DNA of 18,392 bases from an uncultured Collinsella sp. Its GTDB lineage: Bacteria > Actinomycetota > Coriobacteriia > Coriobacteriales > Coriobacteriaceae. Positions 1-8,305 of this stretch are shown here, in pieces (within the stretch, counting starts at the first letter, position 1; every line of letters starts with the position of its first letter). The notes under the pieces are model-generated. The model was not told where the DNA came from. It saw nothing but the letters and a program-made list of their open reading frames with translations, and did no database searches. Location of the stretch: NCBI GenBank assembly GCA_900759335.1, contig CAAEUX010000093.1:1-18392 (forward strand), given 5' to 3'. The translations under genes were made by a program, and so were the position numbers.

Positions 1-33
1 AACCCCCGCCGCACGAAGTGCGCAGCGGGGGTT
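1..33 (-). terminator. Rho-independent terminator of the opp operon
   Basis: A hairpin pairs 1-9 (AACCCCCGC) with 25-33 (GCGGGGGTT). A second inner stem pairs 10-14 (CGCAC) with 18-22 (GTGCG) around a GAA loop. It lies about 60 bases past the oppF stop. The outer arm ends in TT on the minus strand and the rest of any T-tract falls outside the window, so its full strength cannot be judged. The symmetric A and T ends mean it could work in both directions. Confidence 0.8.
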
Positions 34-96
34 TCTTGCATGTCCGAGGACGTTCTGAAAAGTAACACCAGGGCGGGCCCGGACGAGAACAACCGA

Positions 97-1125
97 CTAC
101 AGGTCGATGTGCGATTCCTTGATCGGGAACGGCTCGGCGAAGTGGCAGGCGCAGCAGTGACCCGGGGCAACTTCCTTAAACTCGGGGAGCTTCTCGGAGC
201 AGATACCCTGCGCGATCGGGCAACGCGTGTGGAAACGGCAGCCGGTCGGCGGATCCAGCGGCGACGGCGGATCGCCAGCGAGGATGATGCGCTTGCGGGT
301 CTTCTGGATATCAGGATCGGGAACCGGCACGGCAGACAGCAGCGACTGCGTGTACGGATGGTGGGGCTCGCTGTAGAGCGTCTTCCAGTCCGAAACCTCG
401 ACCATCTTACCCAGATACATAACGGCAACGCGATCGGAGATATGCTGCACGACAGACAGGTCGTGGGCGATAAACAGATATGCGGTACCGAACTTGTCCT
501 GCAGTTCCTTGAGCAGGTTTAGAACCTGGGCCTGAATGGAAACATCCAGAGCAGAAACCGGCTCGTCGCAGATAATCAGCTTGGGCTTCAGCGCAAATGC
601 GCGGGCAATGCCGACACGCTGACGCTGACCGCCGGAAAACTCATGAGGATAGCGGTTAATGTGCTCGGGGTTCAGTCCGACAACGTCGAGAAGCTCACGG
701 ACACGCTCAATGCGCTCCTCCTTGGTGCCCACGCCGTGAATGGTCATGGGCTCGGAGACAATCTCACCGATGGTCATACGAGGGTTGAGCGAAGCATAAG
801 GATCCTGGAAGATAAACTGCATCTCACGACGCATGTCCTTGATCTCATGCTTGCTCATCTCGGCAACATCTTTGCCCTGGAAGAACACCTTGCCGGCGGT
901 CGGCTTGGTCAGACGCATGATAGTGCGGCCCGTGGTGGATTTACCGCAACCAGACTCGCCAACCAGACCAAAGGTCTCGCCAGGATAAATCTCAAAAGAG
1001 ATGTCGTTTACAGCAGAGACGACACGCTTGGAAAAACGCTTGGCGAACATGCCGGACTCAGCGGGAAACTCCTTAGAGAGGTGCTCGACCTTTAGCAGCG
1101 GAGTACGCTCGTTGGTATCTGCCAT
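97..1125 (-). CDS. oppF: Oligopeptide ABC transporter ATP-binding protein OppF
   Basis: This is the second of two cytoplasmic ATPases that power peptide import through the OppB/OppC channel. The 342-residue protein has a Walker A motif GESGCGKST at 56-64, a signature FSGGQ at 163-167 and a Walker B LIICDEP at 183-189. The C-terminal extension contains the Cys-rich CRFHTRCPIA segment typical of the OppD/OppF/DppF subfamily. The start ATG shares one base with the oppD stop (TAATG), which suggests translational coupling, and a GGGAGG site lies just upstream. It is the last gene of the operon and is followed by a terminator. Family and complex role are clear; peptide, dipeptide or another substrate cannot be told from the ATPase, so the opp name rests on family resemblance. 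Confidence 0.93.
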   Translation of the reverse strand: MADTNERTPLLKVEHLSKEFPAESGMFAKRFSKRVVSAVNDISFEIYPGETFGLVGESGCGKSTTGRTIMRLTKPTAGKVFFQGKDVAEMSKHEIKDMRREMQFIFQDPYASLNPRMTIGEIVSEPMTIHGVGTKEERIERVRELLDVVGLNPEHINRYPHEFSGGQRQRVGIARAFALKPKLIICDEPVSALDVSIQAQVLNLLKELQDKFGTAYLFIAHDLSVVQHISDRVAVMYLGKMVEVSDWKTLYSEPHHPYTQSLLSAVPVPDPDIQKTRKRIILAGDPPSPLDPPTGCRFHTRCPIAQGICSEKLPEFKEVAPGHCCACHFAEPFPIKESHIDL

Positions 1126-2216
1126 TACGCCTCGCCTCCCTTCTTGGAATCCTTGCGCGTACGGGACGTCTCAGGAGCGTTCCTGAGGAACTCGGGGTCA
1201 CCAGAGTAGTGGCACGCAGAATAGTGACCGGACTCGGTGACAACGCGCTCGGGGCGCTGCTTGCGGCACTTGTCCGTCGCATAGGGGCAACGAGGAGAGA
1301 AGACGCAGCCCTCAGGCAGGTTCATGAGCGAAGGCGGGTTGCCGTGAATCGGCGTCAGCGGCTTCTTCTCTTCGATTGCCTGCTCCGGAATGGAGCGGAT
1401 AAGACCCCAGGTGTAGGGGTGGCGGCTCTCGTAGAAGATTTCCTCAGCAGTACCGAACTCAACGGGACGGCCGGCGTACATAACCATGATCTTATCGGCC
1501 ATATCGGCAACGACGCCCAGGTCATGGGTAATCATGATGATGGCGTTGCCGTTCTTCTCCTGCATCTCCTGCATGAGCTCGATAATCTGAGCCTGAATGG
1601 TAACGTCCAGGGCAGTCGTGGGCTCGTCAGCAATCAGAATATCGGGATCGCAGGCAAGGGCCATGGCAATCATGACGCGCTGACGCATACCGCCAGAGAA
1701 CTGATGCGGATACTCATTGACGCGCTTCTCGGGCTCGGGAATACCAACGAGGTCCAAAAGCTCGGTGGCGCGCTTAAGCGCCTCCTGCTTGGAGTAACCA
1801 CGGTGCAGACGAAGGCCCTCGCCCACCTGCTTGCCGATCTTATAGACCGGGTTCAAGGAGGTCATAGGATCCTGGAAGATCATCGCGATATCGTTGCCGC
1901 GAATATGCTGCATCTCTTCCTCGGTCATCTCGAGGATGGAGCGACCGCGATAGCGAACGTCACCGCCCTCGATCTTTCCCGGAGGCATCGAGATGAGGCC
2001 CATGATGGTCATGGCGGTCACGGACTTACCAGAGCCGGACTCGCCGACGACGCCCAGGGTCTCGCCGCGATCGAGCGTGTAGGAGACACCGTCGACAGCG
2101 CGAACAATGCCATCCTCGGTGTGAAAATACATCTTAAGGTCATCGACCTCGAGCAGATGCTGGCCCTCGGGAACCGGCTGGTCCTTCAGGTCCACATAGT
2201 TCTTGTTCTTCTTCAT
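1125..2216 (-). CDS. oppD: Oligopeptide ABC transporter ATP-binding protein OppD
   Basis: This is the first ATPase subunit of the peptide importer and pairs with OppF. The 363-residue protein shows Walker A GESGSGKS at 58-65, signature FSGGM at 173-177 and Walker B LIADEP at 194-199. It also has the C-terminal CVFSPRCPYA peptide-transporter extension. The start lies two bases after the oppC stop, and the only ribosome-site-like bases (AAGG) overlap that stop, so translation probably depends on ribosomes finishing oppC. The last 30 residues are rich in Lys, Arg and Glu and extend past the usual end of the family. The stop overlaps the oppF start by one base. Confidence 0.93.
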   Translation of the reverse strand: MKKNKNYVDLKDQPVPEGQHLLEVDDLKMYFHTEDGIVRAVDGVSYTLDRGETLGVVGESGSGKSVTAMTIMGLISMPPGKIEGGDVRYRGRSILEMTEEEMQHIRGNDIAMIFQDPMTSLNPVYKIGKQVGEGLRLHRGYSKQEALKRATELLDLVGIPEPEKRVNEYPHQFSGGMRQRVMIAMALACDPDILIADEPTTALDVTIQAQIIELMQEMQEKNGNAIIMITHDLGVVADMADKIMVMYAGRPVEFGTAEEIFYESRHPYTWGLIRSIPEQAIEEKKPLTPIHGNPPSLMNLPEGCVFSPRCPYATDKCRKQRPERVVTESGHYSACHYSGDPEFLRNAPETSRTRKDSKKGGEA

Positions 2217-2218
2217 CC

Positions 2219-3154
2219 TTATGCGTCCTTCATCTTGACGTCGAGGGCGTCGCGCAGACCGTCACCCAGCAGGGTGAAGGCGAGCACCGTCGAAAGAATT
2301 GCCAGACCGGGCATGATCATCATCCAGGGAGCAGTCAGAAGATACTGCTGACCGTCCTGAATCATGGAGCCCCACGAAGGCGTAGGCGGAATAACGCCCA
2401 TGCCGAGGAAGGACAGAGCGGACTCGGTCAGAATGGCGCCACCAATGTTCATGGTCGCGTAGACCACGATGGAGGCGACGGAGTTCGGGAAGATGTGACG
2501 TACGACGATGCGAGCATCAGATGCACCCATCGCGCGCGCAGCGTCAACATAGTCGTTTTCCTTGACCGTCAAGATTGCAGAGCGGAAGACGCGCGCAATC
2601 GAAGGCCAGCCGAGAATACCGATGGCGATAAAGACGTTCTGAAGACCACGGCCGATAACGGCGATCATGGCGACGACGAACAGCACGTACGGGAACGCCA
2701 GGAAAATATCCGCACAGCGCATGATAATCGTATCCCAAATGCCGCCGTAGAAACCGGCCAGGGCGCCCATGACCAGACCGATCAATGTGGAGATGGCGGT
2801 GGCCATGATACCGACAGAAAGCGAAACGCGTGCACCGTAGATAACGCGGACGAGAATGTCGCGACCGAGGGCATCAGTGCCAAACGGGTGCTCGGCACAC
2901 GGAGCCAGTAGCGATGTCTCGGCCATGGTGGTCGAATCGGAAGCCGTCGGCGAACCGAGCCAGGGCTTAGCCCACAGATCTGCGGTCAGGGCAACCACAA
3001 CGACGATGATGATCCAGCAGACACCGATAACGGCGAGCTTGTTCTTACGAAGACGCTTAAAAGCGTCGCCCCACAGCGTGCGGGACTTGGCGGGAGCAGA
3101 TGCAACCTTGGTGGCGGTAGCCTGCTCCTGAGACTGAGAATCAGTTTCCTTCAT
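2219..3154 (-). CDS. oppC: Oligopeptide ABC transporter permease OppC
   Basis: This is an inner-membrane permease subunit of the peptide importer. The 311-residue protein begins with a cytoplasmic tail rich in Gln, Ala and Lys, then a membrane segment near 40-60 (LAVIGVCWIIIVVVVALTA). The transporter core contains HPFGTDALGRDILVRVIYGARVS-type sequence, diagnostic of the OppC/DppC family. The cytoplasmic EAA-like loop DYVDAARAMGASDARIVVRHIFPN, which contacts the ATPases, is present. A GGGAGG ribosome site lies eight bases before the ATG, and oppB ends 14 bases upstream. Length and motif order are normal for the family. Confidence 0.93.
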   Translation of the reverse strand: MKETDSQSQEQATATKVASAPAKSRTLWGDAFKRLRKNKLAVIGVCWIIIVVVVALTADLWAKPWLGSPTASDSTTMAETSLLAPCAEHPFGTDALGRDILVRVIYGARVSLSVGIMATAISTLIGLVMGALAGFYGGIWDTIIMRCADIFLAFPYVLFVVAMIAVIGRGLQNVFIAIGILGWPSIARVFRSAILTVKENDYVDAARAMGASDARIVVRHIFPNSVASIVVYATMNIGGAILTESALSFLGMGVIPPTPSWGSMIQDGQQYLLTAPWMMIMPGLAILSTVLAFTLLGDGLRDALDVKMKDA

Positions 3155-3168
3155 GAGACGTACCTCCC

Positions 3169-4206
3169 TTAGGCCTTATCCGACGGACCGCCAAGGCGGA
3201 TGCGCGGGTCGAGGAATGCGTAGCTGATGTCGACGAGCAGGTTGATCACCATGACGACGACGACGATGAGCGTAACGCCGCCCATAACGATGGGCCAGTC
3301 ACGCATGCTAATGGCGCGATAGACTTCATAGCCGATACCGGGCCAGTTAAAGACCGTCTCGGTCAGGATGGCGCCCGAAAGCATGCCGCCAAAGTCGACA
3401 CCAATATAGGTAACGACGGGGATGAGTGCATTCTTAAGCGCATGCTTGATGATGATCGCACGATTGGAGAGACCCTTGGCCTTTGCCGTACGGATGTAAT
3501 CCTGGTTCATGACGTCAAGCAGCTGCGAGCGCATAATGCGGGCAGCATAAGCGGTCGAAACCGAAGCCAGCGTAATGGTCGGAAGCACATAGTGCATCCA
3601 ATCCTGATACTGAGAGCTGGAACCGCCGGCACCCGAGATCGGCATGGAGATTGCACCGCCCGTGGCGTCCTTGAGGATGACGCCAAAGAACAGCTGCAGC
3701 AACATACCGAGCCAGAAGGCCGGGACCGCAACGAGGATCGACGTGGTGAGCGTTACCAAAATATCCCAGAAGGAATAACGCTTTACCGCCGAAATGATAC
3801 CCGCACCGATACCCATAATTGCCTCGAGCACGATGGCGCACGCGGCAAGTTTGACCGTATACGGATACTTCTGGGCAAAGATTTCCGTAACCGGCAGCTT
3901 GCGCTGATACGAATTGCCCAGATCGCCATGAAGCAGGCCGTTCATGTAATACAAGTAACGGTCCACGAGCGACGTTTGAACGGGGTCGCCGTTCTCGTCA
4001 AGGATCGCGTTGCCGTCCTCGTCCGTCTGGACCAGGTGATAGCGGACGCGAAGCTGAAGCTCCACCTCGGGGGACAGAGCCTTGTCTCCACCGATCAGCT
4101 TGATCGGATCTCCCGGCACGATATTCTGGAGGGCGAACAGAATCAGCGTAACGCCCAAAAACACCGGGATGAACTGAAGCACACGTTTAACGATGTACTT
4201 ACCCAT
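3169..4206 (-). CDS. oppB: Oligopeptide ABC transporter permease OppB
   Basis: This is the partner permease that forms the import channel with OppC. The 345-residue protein starts with the typical OppB/DppB membrane segment (YIVKRVLQFIPVFLGVTLI, 4-22) and PGDP at 31-34. It carries HGDLGNSYQ and the ATPase-contact loop DYIRTAKAKGLSNRAIIIKHALKN. An unusual acidic stretch at about 60-79 (TDEDGNAILDENGDPV) lengthens the first external loop relative to the usual short link before the LVDRY region. A GGGGAG ribosome site precedes the ATG. It is separated from oppA by about 155 bases that hold a hairpin, so oppA is probably made in excess over the membrane parts. Confidence 0.93.
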   Translation of the reverse strand: MGKYIVKRVLQFIPVFLGVTLILFALQNIVPGDPIKLIGGDKALSPEVELQLRVRYHLVQTDEDGNAILDENGDPVQTSLVDRYLYYMNGLLHGDLGNSYQRKLPVTEIFAQKYPYTVKLAACAIVLEAIMGIGAGIISAVKRYSFWDILVTLTTSILVAVPAFWLGMLLQLFFGVILKDATGGAISMPISGAGGSSSQYQDWMHYVLPTITLASVSTAYAARIMRSQLLDVMNQDYIRTAKAKGLSNRAIIIKHALKNALIPVVTYIGVDFGGMLSGAILTETVFNWPGIGYEVYRAISMRDWPIVMGGVTLIVVVVMVINLLVDISYAFLDPRIRLGGPSDKA

Positions 4207-4236
4207 ACCACTCCCCTATCTAGGGATTAACCTAAA

Positions 4237-4266
4237 TGGGATGCCGATCGCCAGACCGGCATCCCA
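4237..4266 (-). terminator. Intercistronic hairpin between oppA and oppB
   Basis: A perfect 10-bp stem (TGGGATGCCG at 4237-4246 with CGGCATCCCA at 4257-4266) encloses a 10-base loop. On the minus strand it is followed only by TTTAGGTT, a weak T-tract. It therefore looks like a partial terminator or an mRNA-stabilising structure at the 3' end of oppA, not a full stop. Such hairpins commonly follow binding-protein genes that need more product than the permeases. The rest of 4267-4362 shows nothing recognisable. Confidence 0.65.
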
Positions 4267-4362
4267 AAATTACCATCAGCCAGTTTACCCCAGGTTAGGG
4301 AGAACTGTATGTTTCCCATGAGGTCTACGTAAATACTTGACCCTCACGGAAGCTGCAAACTC

Positions 4363-6039
4363 TTAGGCGAGCTCAGCGGTACCCAGATCGGCGTGCTTCT
4401 GCGGATCGACATAGAGGTGCTTAATGCGATCGGAGCCGGCGATGGTGTGCGTGTAGAACATAATCGGGATGACCGGGCAGTCGGCAGCGACCATTGCGTC
4501 GGCCTCCTGCATCTTAGCGACGCGCTCCTCGTCGTCAACAATAGTACGAGCCTCGTCGACCTTGGCGTCGAACTCGGGGTTGTTGTAACCGGAGCGGTTG
4601 TCGCCACCGAGGGAGTCGGAGTGGAACAGCGGATACAGGAAGTTGTCCATGATCGGGTAGTCGGCAATCCAACCCAGACGACCGAACTGATAGTTAAAGT
4701 TCTGATACTGCTCGAGCAGGGCAGACCACTCAGGGGTATCGGAGACAGCGGTAACGCCAACCTTGGCGAGGTCACCGATGATGGACTCCATGATCTCCTT
4801 GTGACCGCCGTCCTGGTTGTAGGACAGGGTCACGCTAATGCCACGGTCACCGTTAGCGCCAGCGGGAGCAACCTTGTCGAGGTACTCGTTAGCCTTGTCG
4901 ACATCGTAGGCGCAGAACTCCCATGCGCCCTCCTTGTAGCCATCGATGCCCGGAGGAACAATGCCGTCGGCAGGGGTACGGGTACCCTTGAAGATGGTCT
5001 TGCAGATGGCCTCACGGTTGATGGCCAGGGAGATACCCCTGCGCAGGTCGGCGTTGCTGAACGGCTCGGCCGTGGTGTTGCAGGTCAGATAGTACGTGGA
5101 AGGCTCGGCGCCGAGCAGCATGCGCTCGCCGTCACCCATGGTGTAGCCGTCCTTGGACACGCCGCGATCCTTCTTGGCGGCGTCGATCTGAGCGACGGGA
5201 ACGTCGCAGACATCGAGGTTACCGGCCTGGAACTCCTTGTAGGCGGTCTCCATGTCCTTGATGACCTGGAAGTGGATGCCATCGATCTTGGCCTTGTCGC
5301 CATAGTAATCGTCGAACTTCTTGACGTTGATCTCCTGGCCATCCTCCCACTTGCCGTCCATCATGAACGGGCCGTTACCGACCGGGGCGAGGTAGAAGCT
5401 CTTGACATCGGACTCGGCGCACTCGGGAACCGGGGCCAGAGCCGGGTGAGAGGCGACGAAGGGGAAGTCGGCGTAAGCGGAAGCCAGCTTGACGACGAGG
5501 GTCTCATCGTCGGGGCAGGTAACACCGCTGAGCTCGGTAGCGTTACCGGCAAGCAGATCGTCATAGCCCTCGACCATGGAAAGGTGATAGGAGACCTCGG
5601 AAGGGCCGTACTCGGTAGCGACAGCCGACTTGGTGTTGACCAGACGCTCCCAACCGAGCTTGAAGGACTTGGAGGTAACGTCGTCACCGTTGTGGAACTT
5701 GGCCTTCTTGATCTTGAAGGTGAACTCGGTGGCGTCGTCGTTGGCCTCGAAGGACTCGCAAGCCAGCGGAACGATCTCGCCCTTCTCGGCGTCATAAGAG
5801 GTCAGAGCATCAAAGAGCTGGTACTCGACCTGAGTGCCCTGGTCCTCCTGGACATTGTAGGGGTCGATGCAGACCGGGTTGTTGATGTAGAAGTTCAGCT
5901 TCGAACCGGACTCAGAACCGGAAGCGTCGCCGCCCTTCTTGCCGCATGCGGCAAGAAAAGCCATGGAGCTCGCAGCAAGGGTACCGCCGACAAAGGCGCG
6001 ACGACCCATAACGGGCTGGTGGAACATAGAATCAGCCAT
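4363..6039 (-). CDS. oppA: Peptide-binding lipoprotein OppA (SBP family 5)
   Basis: This is the extracellular solute-binding lipoprotein that captures peptides for the importer encoded downstream. The chosen start at 6039 has AAGGAGG five to six bases upstream and gives 558 residues; an in-frame start at 6087 would add 16 residues without a good ribosome site. The signal has a twin-arginine motif GRRAFV at 12-17, a hydrophobic stretch and a lipobox LAAC at 29-32, so Cys32 would be lipidated after possible Tat export. The mature part begins with a Gly/Ser/Lys linker. It contains family-5 hallmarks such as DLRRGISLAINREAICKTIFKGT and the late WSALLEQYQNFNYQFGRLGWIADYP region. Peptide specificity is inferred from the neighbouring oppBCDF. 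Confidence 0.92.
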   Translation of the reverse strand: MADSMFHQPVMGRRAFVGGTLAASSMAFLAACGKKGGDASGSESGSKLNFYINNPVCIDPYNVQEDQGTQVEYQLFDALTSYDAEKGEIVPLACESFEANDDATEFTFKIKKAKFHNGDDVTSKSFKLGWERLVNTKSAVATEYGPSEVSYHLSMVEGYDDLLAGNATELSGVTCPDDETLVVKLASAYADFPFVASHPALAPVPECAESDVKSFYLAPVGNGPFMMDGKWEDGQEINVKKFDDYYGDKAKIDGIHFQVIKDMETAYKEFQAGNLDVCDVPVAQIDAAKKDRGVSKDGYTMGDGERMLLGAEPSTYYLTCNTTAEPFSNADLRRGISLAINREAICKTIFKGTRTPADGIVPPGIDGYKEGAWEFCAYDVDKANEYLDKVAPAGANGDRGISVTLSYNQDGGHKEIMESIIGDLAKVGVTAVSDTPEWSALLEQYQNFNYQFGRLGWIADYPIMDNFLYPLFHSDSLGGDNRSGYNNPEFDAKVDEARTIVDDEERVAKMQEADAMVAADCPVIPIMFYTHTIAGSDRIKHLYVDPQKHADLGTAELA

Positions 6040-6281
6040 GCCATCCTCCTTATGAGATAGGACAAAGAAATGTTCAGTCGGACACATGTCGAGACAATCC
6101 GATCCGAACCATCAAAACGCCGCCCGTTGCTATGGCTGGTTATGCACAACGAACCAACGTTTCGCAATACAGTAGCGCATTTTATGCACGATTTGGAGCT
6201 AATTCCGGTCAACGGTCGAGAATTTCTTTAGTTGGGCGAAGTATGTGGGGATATTCTGGCTCTGTTACAAATATGTAAACA
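6040..6281 (-). promoter_or_regulatory. Upstream region of oppA with a repeated octamer
   Basis: About 240 bases separate the oppA start from the secG terminator and must hold the opp promoter. On the minus strand GTGCATAA occurs twice (plus-strand TTATGCAC at 6140-6147 and 6182-6189), 42 bases apart in the same orientation. The right-hand copy overlaps a TAAAAT that could be a -10 box. TTGACC occurs further upstream, but the spacing between the two (22 bases) is too long for a standard promoter, so no start point is claimed. A weak interrupted stem-loop spans about 6072-6109 in the presumed leader. Confidence 0.35.
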
Positions 6282-6311
6282 AAAAGGGTCCCGCACTTGC
6301 GGAACCCTTTT
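6280..6311 (-). terminator. Rho-independent terminator of secG
   Basis: A 13-bp stem pairs 6282-6294 with 6299-6311 around a four-base loop, with one G-T pair on the minus strand. The stem ends in TTTT and runs into further T residues (TTTTTGTTT). It lies 22 bases past the secG stop and separates secG from the opp operon. Confidence 0.9.
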
Positions 6312-6333
6312 CAAGTATTTATACGGCTCGTGC

Positions 6334-6588
6334 TTAGTAGCCGACGATACCCTGCGGGAAGAAGAACATGCACAGGACGACACACACGGCAAAAACGACG
6401 GCCATAATTACCGTCAGGCGATCGAGGTTCTGCTCCATGACGCCCGTGGCAGAGCTGGAGTTATACAGCGAGCTGGCGATCATATCCGAAACGCCGGTGC
6501 CCTTACCGGAATGCATCAGGACGAGAATCGTCAGCGCCACGGCAGAGACAGCCCAAACGACAAACAGAAGAATCTGGAACGGACCCAT
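6334..6588 (-). CDS. secG: Preprotein translocase subunit SecG
   Basis: This is a small membrane subunit of the SecYEG protein-export channel. The 84-residue protein has two membrane segments (about 4-24 and 58-78) separated by the conserved cytoplasmic loop LMHSGKGTGVSDM, the best-kept part of SecG proteins. The ribosome site AAGGAG lies eight bases before the ATG. It follows gpmI after a terminator and is itself terminated, so it is probably a single-gene transcript. secG downstream of tpiA is the common actinobacterial position; here gpmI has come between them. Confidence 0.95.
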   Translation of the reverse strand: MGPFQILLFVVWAVSAVALTILVLMHSGKGTGVSDMIASSLYNSSSATGVMEQNLDRLTVIMAVVFAVCVVLCMFFFPQGIVGY

Positions 6589-6618
6589 AGATAAGCTCCT
6601 TAATAGAACAATTCAAAC

Positions 6619-6633
6619 TACAGTACTGTACCA
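6619..6633 (-). promoter_or_regulatory. Candidate secG promoter overlapping a palindrome
   Basis: On the minus strand TGGTACAGT fits an extended -10 box (TGn followed by TACAGT). The TACAGT is half of a perfect 12-bp palindrome TACAGTACTGTA at 6619-6630. It sits about 35 bases before the secG start and downstream of the gpmI terminator, where a promoter is expected. No good -35 box was found, which is acceptable for an extended -10 promoter. The assignment is tentative. Confidence 0.4.
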
Positions 6634-6685
6634 CAACCCCCAGCACTCCCCCATCAGGCATTTGGTGACGAGGTAGAAATAGCGC

Positions 6686-6717
6686 AAAAAAGAGGGTTGT
6701 CCGGTTGTGGACAACCC
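6686..6717 (-). terminator. Rho-independent terminator of pgk-tpiA-gpmI
   Basis: A perfect 9-bp stem pairs GGGTTGTCC (6694-6702) with GGACAACCC (6709-6717) around a six-base loop. On the minus strand it is followed by TCTTTTTT. It lies about 30 bases past the gpmI stop and is a textbook terminator. Confidence 0.93.
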
Positions 6718-6746
6718 CCTTACTAGAAAACGGTATTTGTTTTCTA

Positions 6747-8300
6747 TTAGGCCTCGGTGGCGAGTACGCGACCCGTCATCTCGGCGGAAGGCTCAATACC
6801 AGCCATGGTGAGCATGGTCGGAGCGATATCGGAAAGACGGCCGTCCTCGATACCGGTGAGCTGTGCCTTCTCATCAACGATGATGAACGGCACGCGGTTG
6901 GTGGTGTGAGCCGTGAACGGATGCTTGGAACCGTCGGAAGCAACGTCAAACATGTGATCGGCGTTGCCGTGATCGGCGGTAATCAGCGCAAAGCCGCCCT
7001 TAGCGAGAATCGCCGGGACAACCTTGGACAGGGCATCGTCAACAGCCTCGACGGCCTTAACGGCAGCGTCGAAGACACCGGTGTGACCAACCATGTCGCA
7101 GTTTGCGAAGTTCACGATGTAGAAATCAGCGCGATCCTCGTTGATGGCGGCGACAAGCTTCTCGGTAACCTCGGGAGCGCTCATCTCAGGTTGCAGGTCG
7201 TAGGTAGCGACCTTGGGAGAAGCGACGAGCACGCGCTCCTCGCCCTCCTTGGGCTCCTCGATGCCGCCGTTGAGGAAGAACGTCACGTGGGCGTACTTCT
7301 CGGTCTCGGCGGTGTGCAGCTGCTTCAGGCCATTGGCGGCGATAACGTCGGCCAGAACGTTCTCGGGGAACGTCTTGGGGAAGGCGACCTCGACGTCAAA
7401 CGTCGGGTCGTACTCGGTCATCGTCACAAAGTGCGAAAGCTTGATCTGCTCGCGCTCAAAGCCGTCGAACTCCTTGTCCGTGAACACGCGAGTCATCTGA
7501 CGAGCGCGGTCGGGACGGAAGTTGAAGAAGATGGCCGCGTCGCCCTCGTGGATGCCCTCGTTGTGGGCAGCGAAGGGCTCGACGAACTCGTCGCCGCGCG
7601 GATCCTTCTCGTAGTAGGCCTTGATACCGGCAACAGGGTCGGTATCGGCATCGGATGCGTTGACCATGACGTCGTAGGCGCGCTGGATGCGCTCCCAACG
7701 GTTGTCGCGGTCCATGGCCCAATAACGGCCCGAGACGGTGGCAACGCGAGCGTCGCAACCGGTCTCCTCGGAGATCTTAGCCAGGAAGGCGCAGAACTCA
7801 CTCATGTAACCGGCACCGGACTGCGGGTCAACGTCGCGACCATCCATGAAGGCGTGGACGCGAACGGTCTTGACACCGTGCTCGGCAGCCATCTTGACCA
7901 GAGCCTCGACGTGGCTCATATGAGAATGAACACCGCCAGGGCTCATAAGGCCCATGAGGTGGAGAGTCTTGCCGTCAGCCTTGACGTCGTCCATAGCCTT
8001 GACGAAAACCTCGTTCTTGGCGATGGAGCCGTCCTTGATGGCATTGTTGATACGCGAAAGCTCCTGGAACACGATGCGACCGGCACCGATGTTGAGGTGA
8101 CCCACCTCGGAGTTGCCCATCTGACCGTCGGGAAGGCCCACGTCCTCGCCCGAAGCACCGAGCGTGGTGTGAGGATACTTCTCGTACAGGCTATCAAGGA
8201 AGGGCGTCTTAGCAGCGGCGACGGCGTTCTCGCCATCGGCCGGAGCCAGGCCACAGCCGTCCATGATGATCAGGAGTGCAGGAAGATGACGTTGTGCCAT
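6747..8300 (-). CDS. gpmI: 2,3-bisphosphoglycerate-independent phosphoglycerate mutase
   Basis: This enzyme interconverts 3-phosphoglycerate and 2-phosphoglycerate in glycolysis using two metal ions (usually Mn2+) and a phosphoserine intermediate. The 517-residue length is normal for the family. The metal-binding MDG (Asp14) and the nucleophile Ser64 in GQMGNSEVGH are present. Later motifs include HAFMDGRDVDP, GRYWAMDRDNRWER and TADHGNADHM, the last being the C-terminal metal site. It starts five bases after the tpiA stop with only AGGA as ribosome site, so it is likely co-translated with tpiA. Many actinobacteria use the unrelated cofactor-dependent GpmA; placing the independent enzyme next to tpiA resembles the Firmicutes gap-pgk-tpi-pgm-eno order. 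Enolase is not present in the window. Confidence 0.96.
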   Translation of the reverse strand: MAQRHLPALLIIMDGCGLAPADGENAVAAAKTPFLDSLYEKYPHTTLGASGEDVGLPDGQMGNSEVGHLNIGAGRIVFQELSRINNAIKDGSIAKNEVFVKAMDDVKADGKTLHLMGLMSPGGVHSHMSHVEALVKMAAEHGVKTVRVHAFMDGRDVDPQSGAGYMSEFCAFLAKISEETGCDARVATVSGRYWAMDRDNRWERIQRAYDVMVNASDADTDPVAGIKAYYEKDPRGDEFVEPFAAHNEGIHEGDAAIFFNFRPDRARQMTRVFTDKEFDGFEREQIKLSHFVTMTEYDPTFDVEVAFPKTFPENVLADVIAANGLKQLHTAETEKYAHVTFFLNGGIEEPKEGEERVLVASPKVATYDLQPEMSAPEVTEKLVAAINEDRADFYIVNFANCDMVGHTGVFDAAVKAVEAVDDALSKVVPAILAKGGFALITADHGNADHMFDVASDGSKHPFTAHTTNRVPFIIVDEKAQLTGIEDGRLSDIAPTMLTMAGIEPSAEMTGRVLATEA

Positions 8301-8305
8301 ATGTC

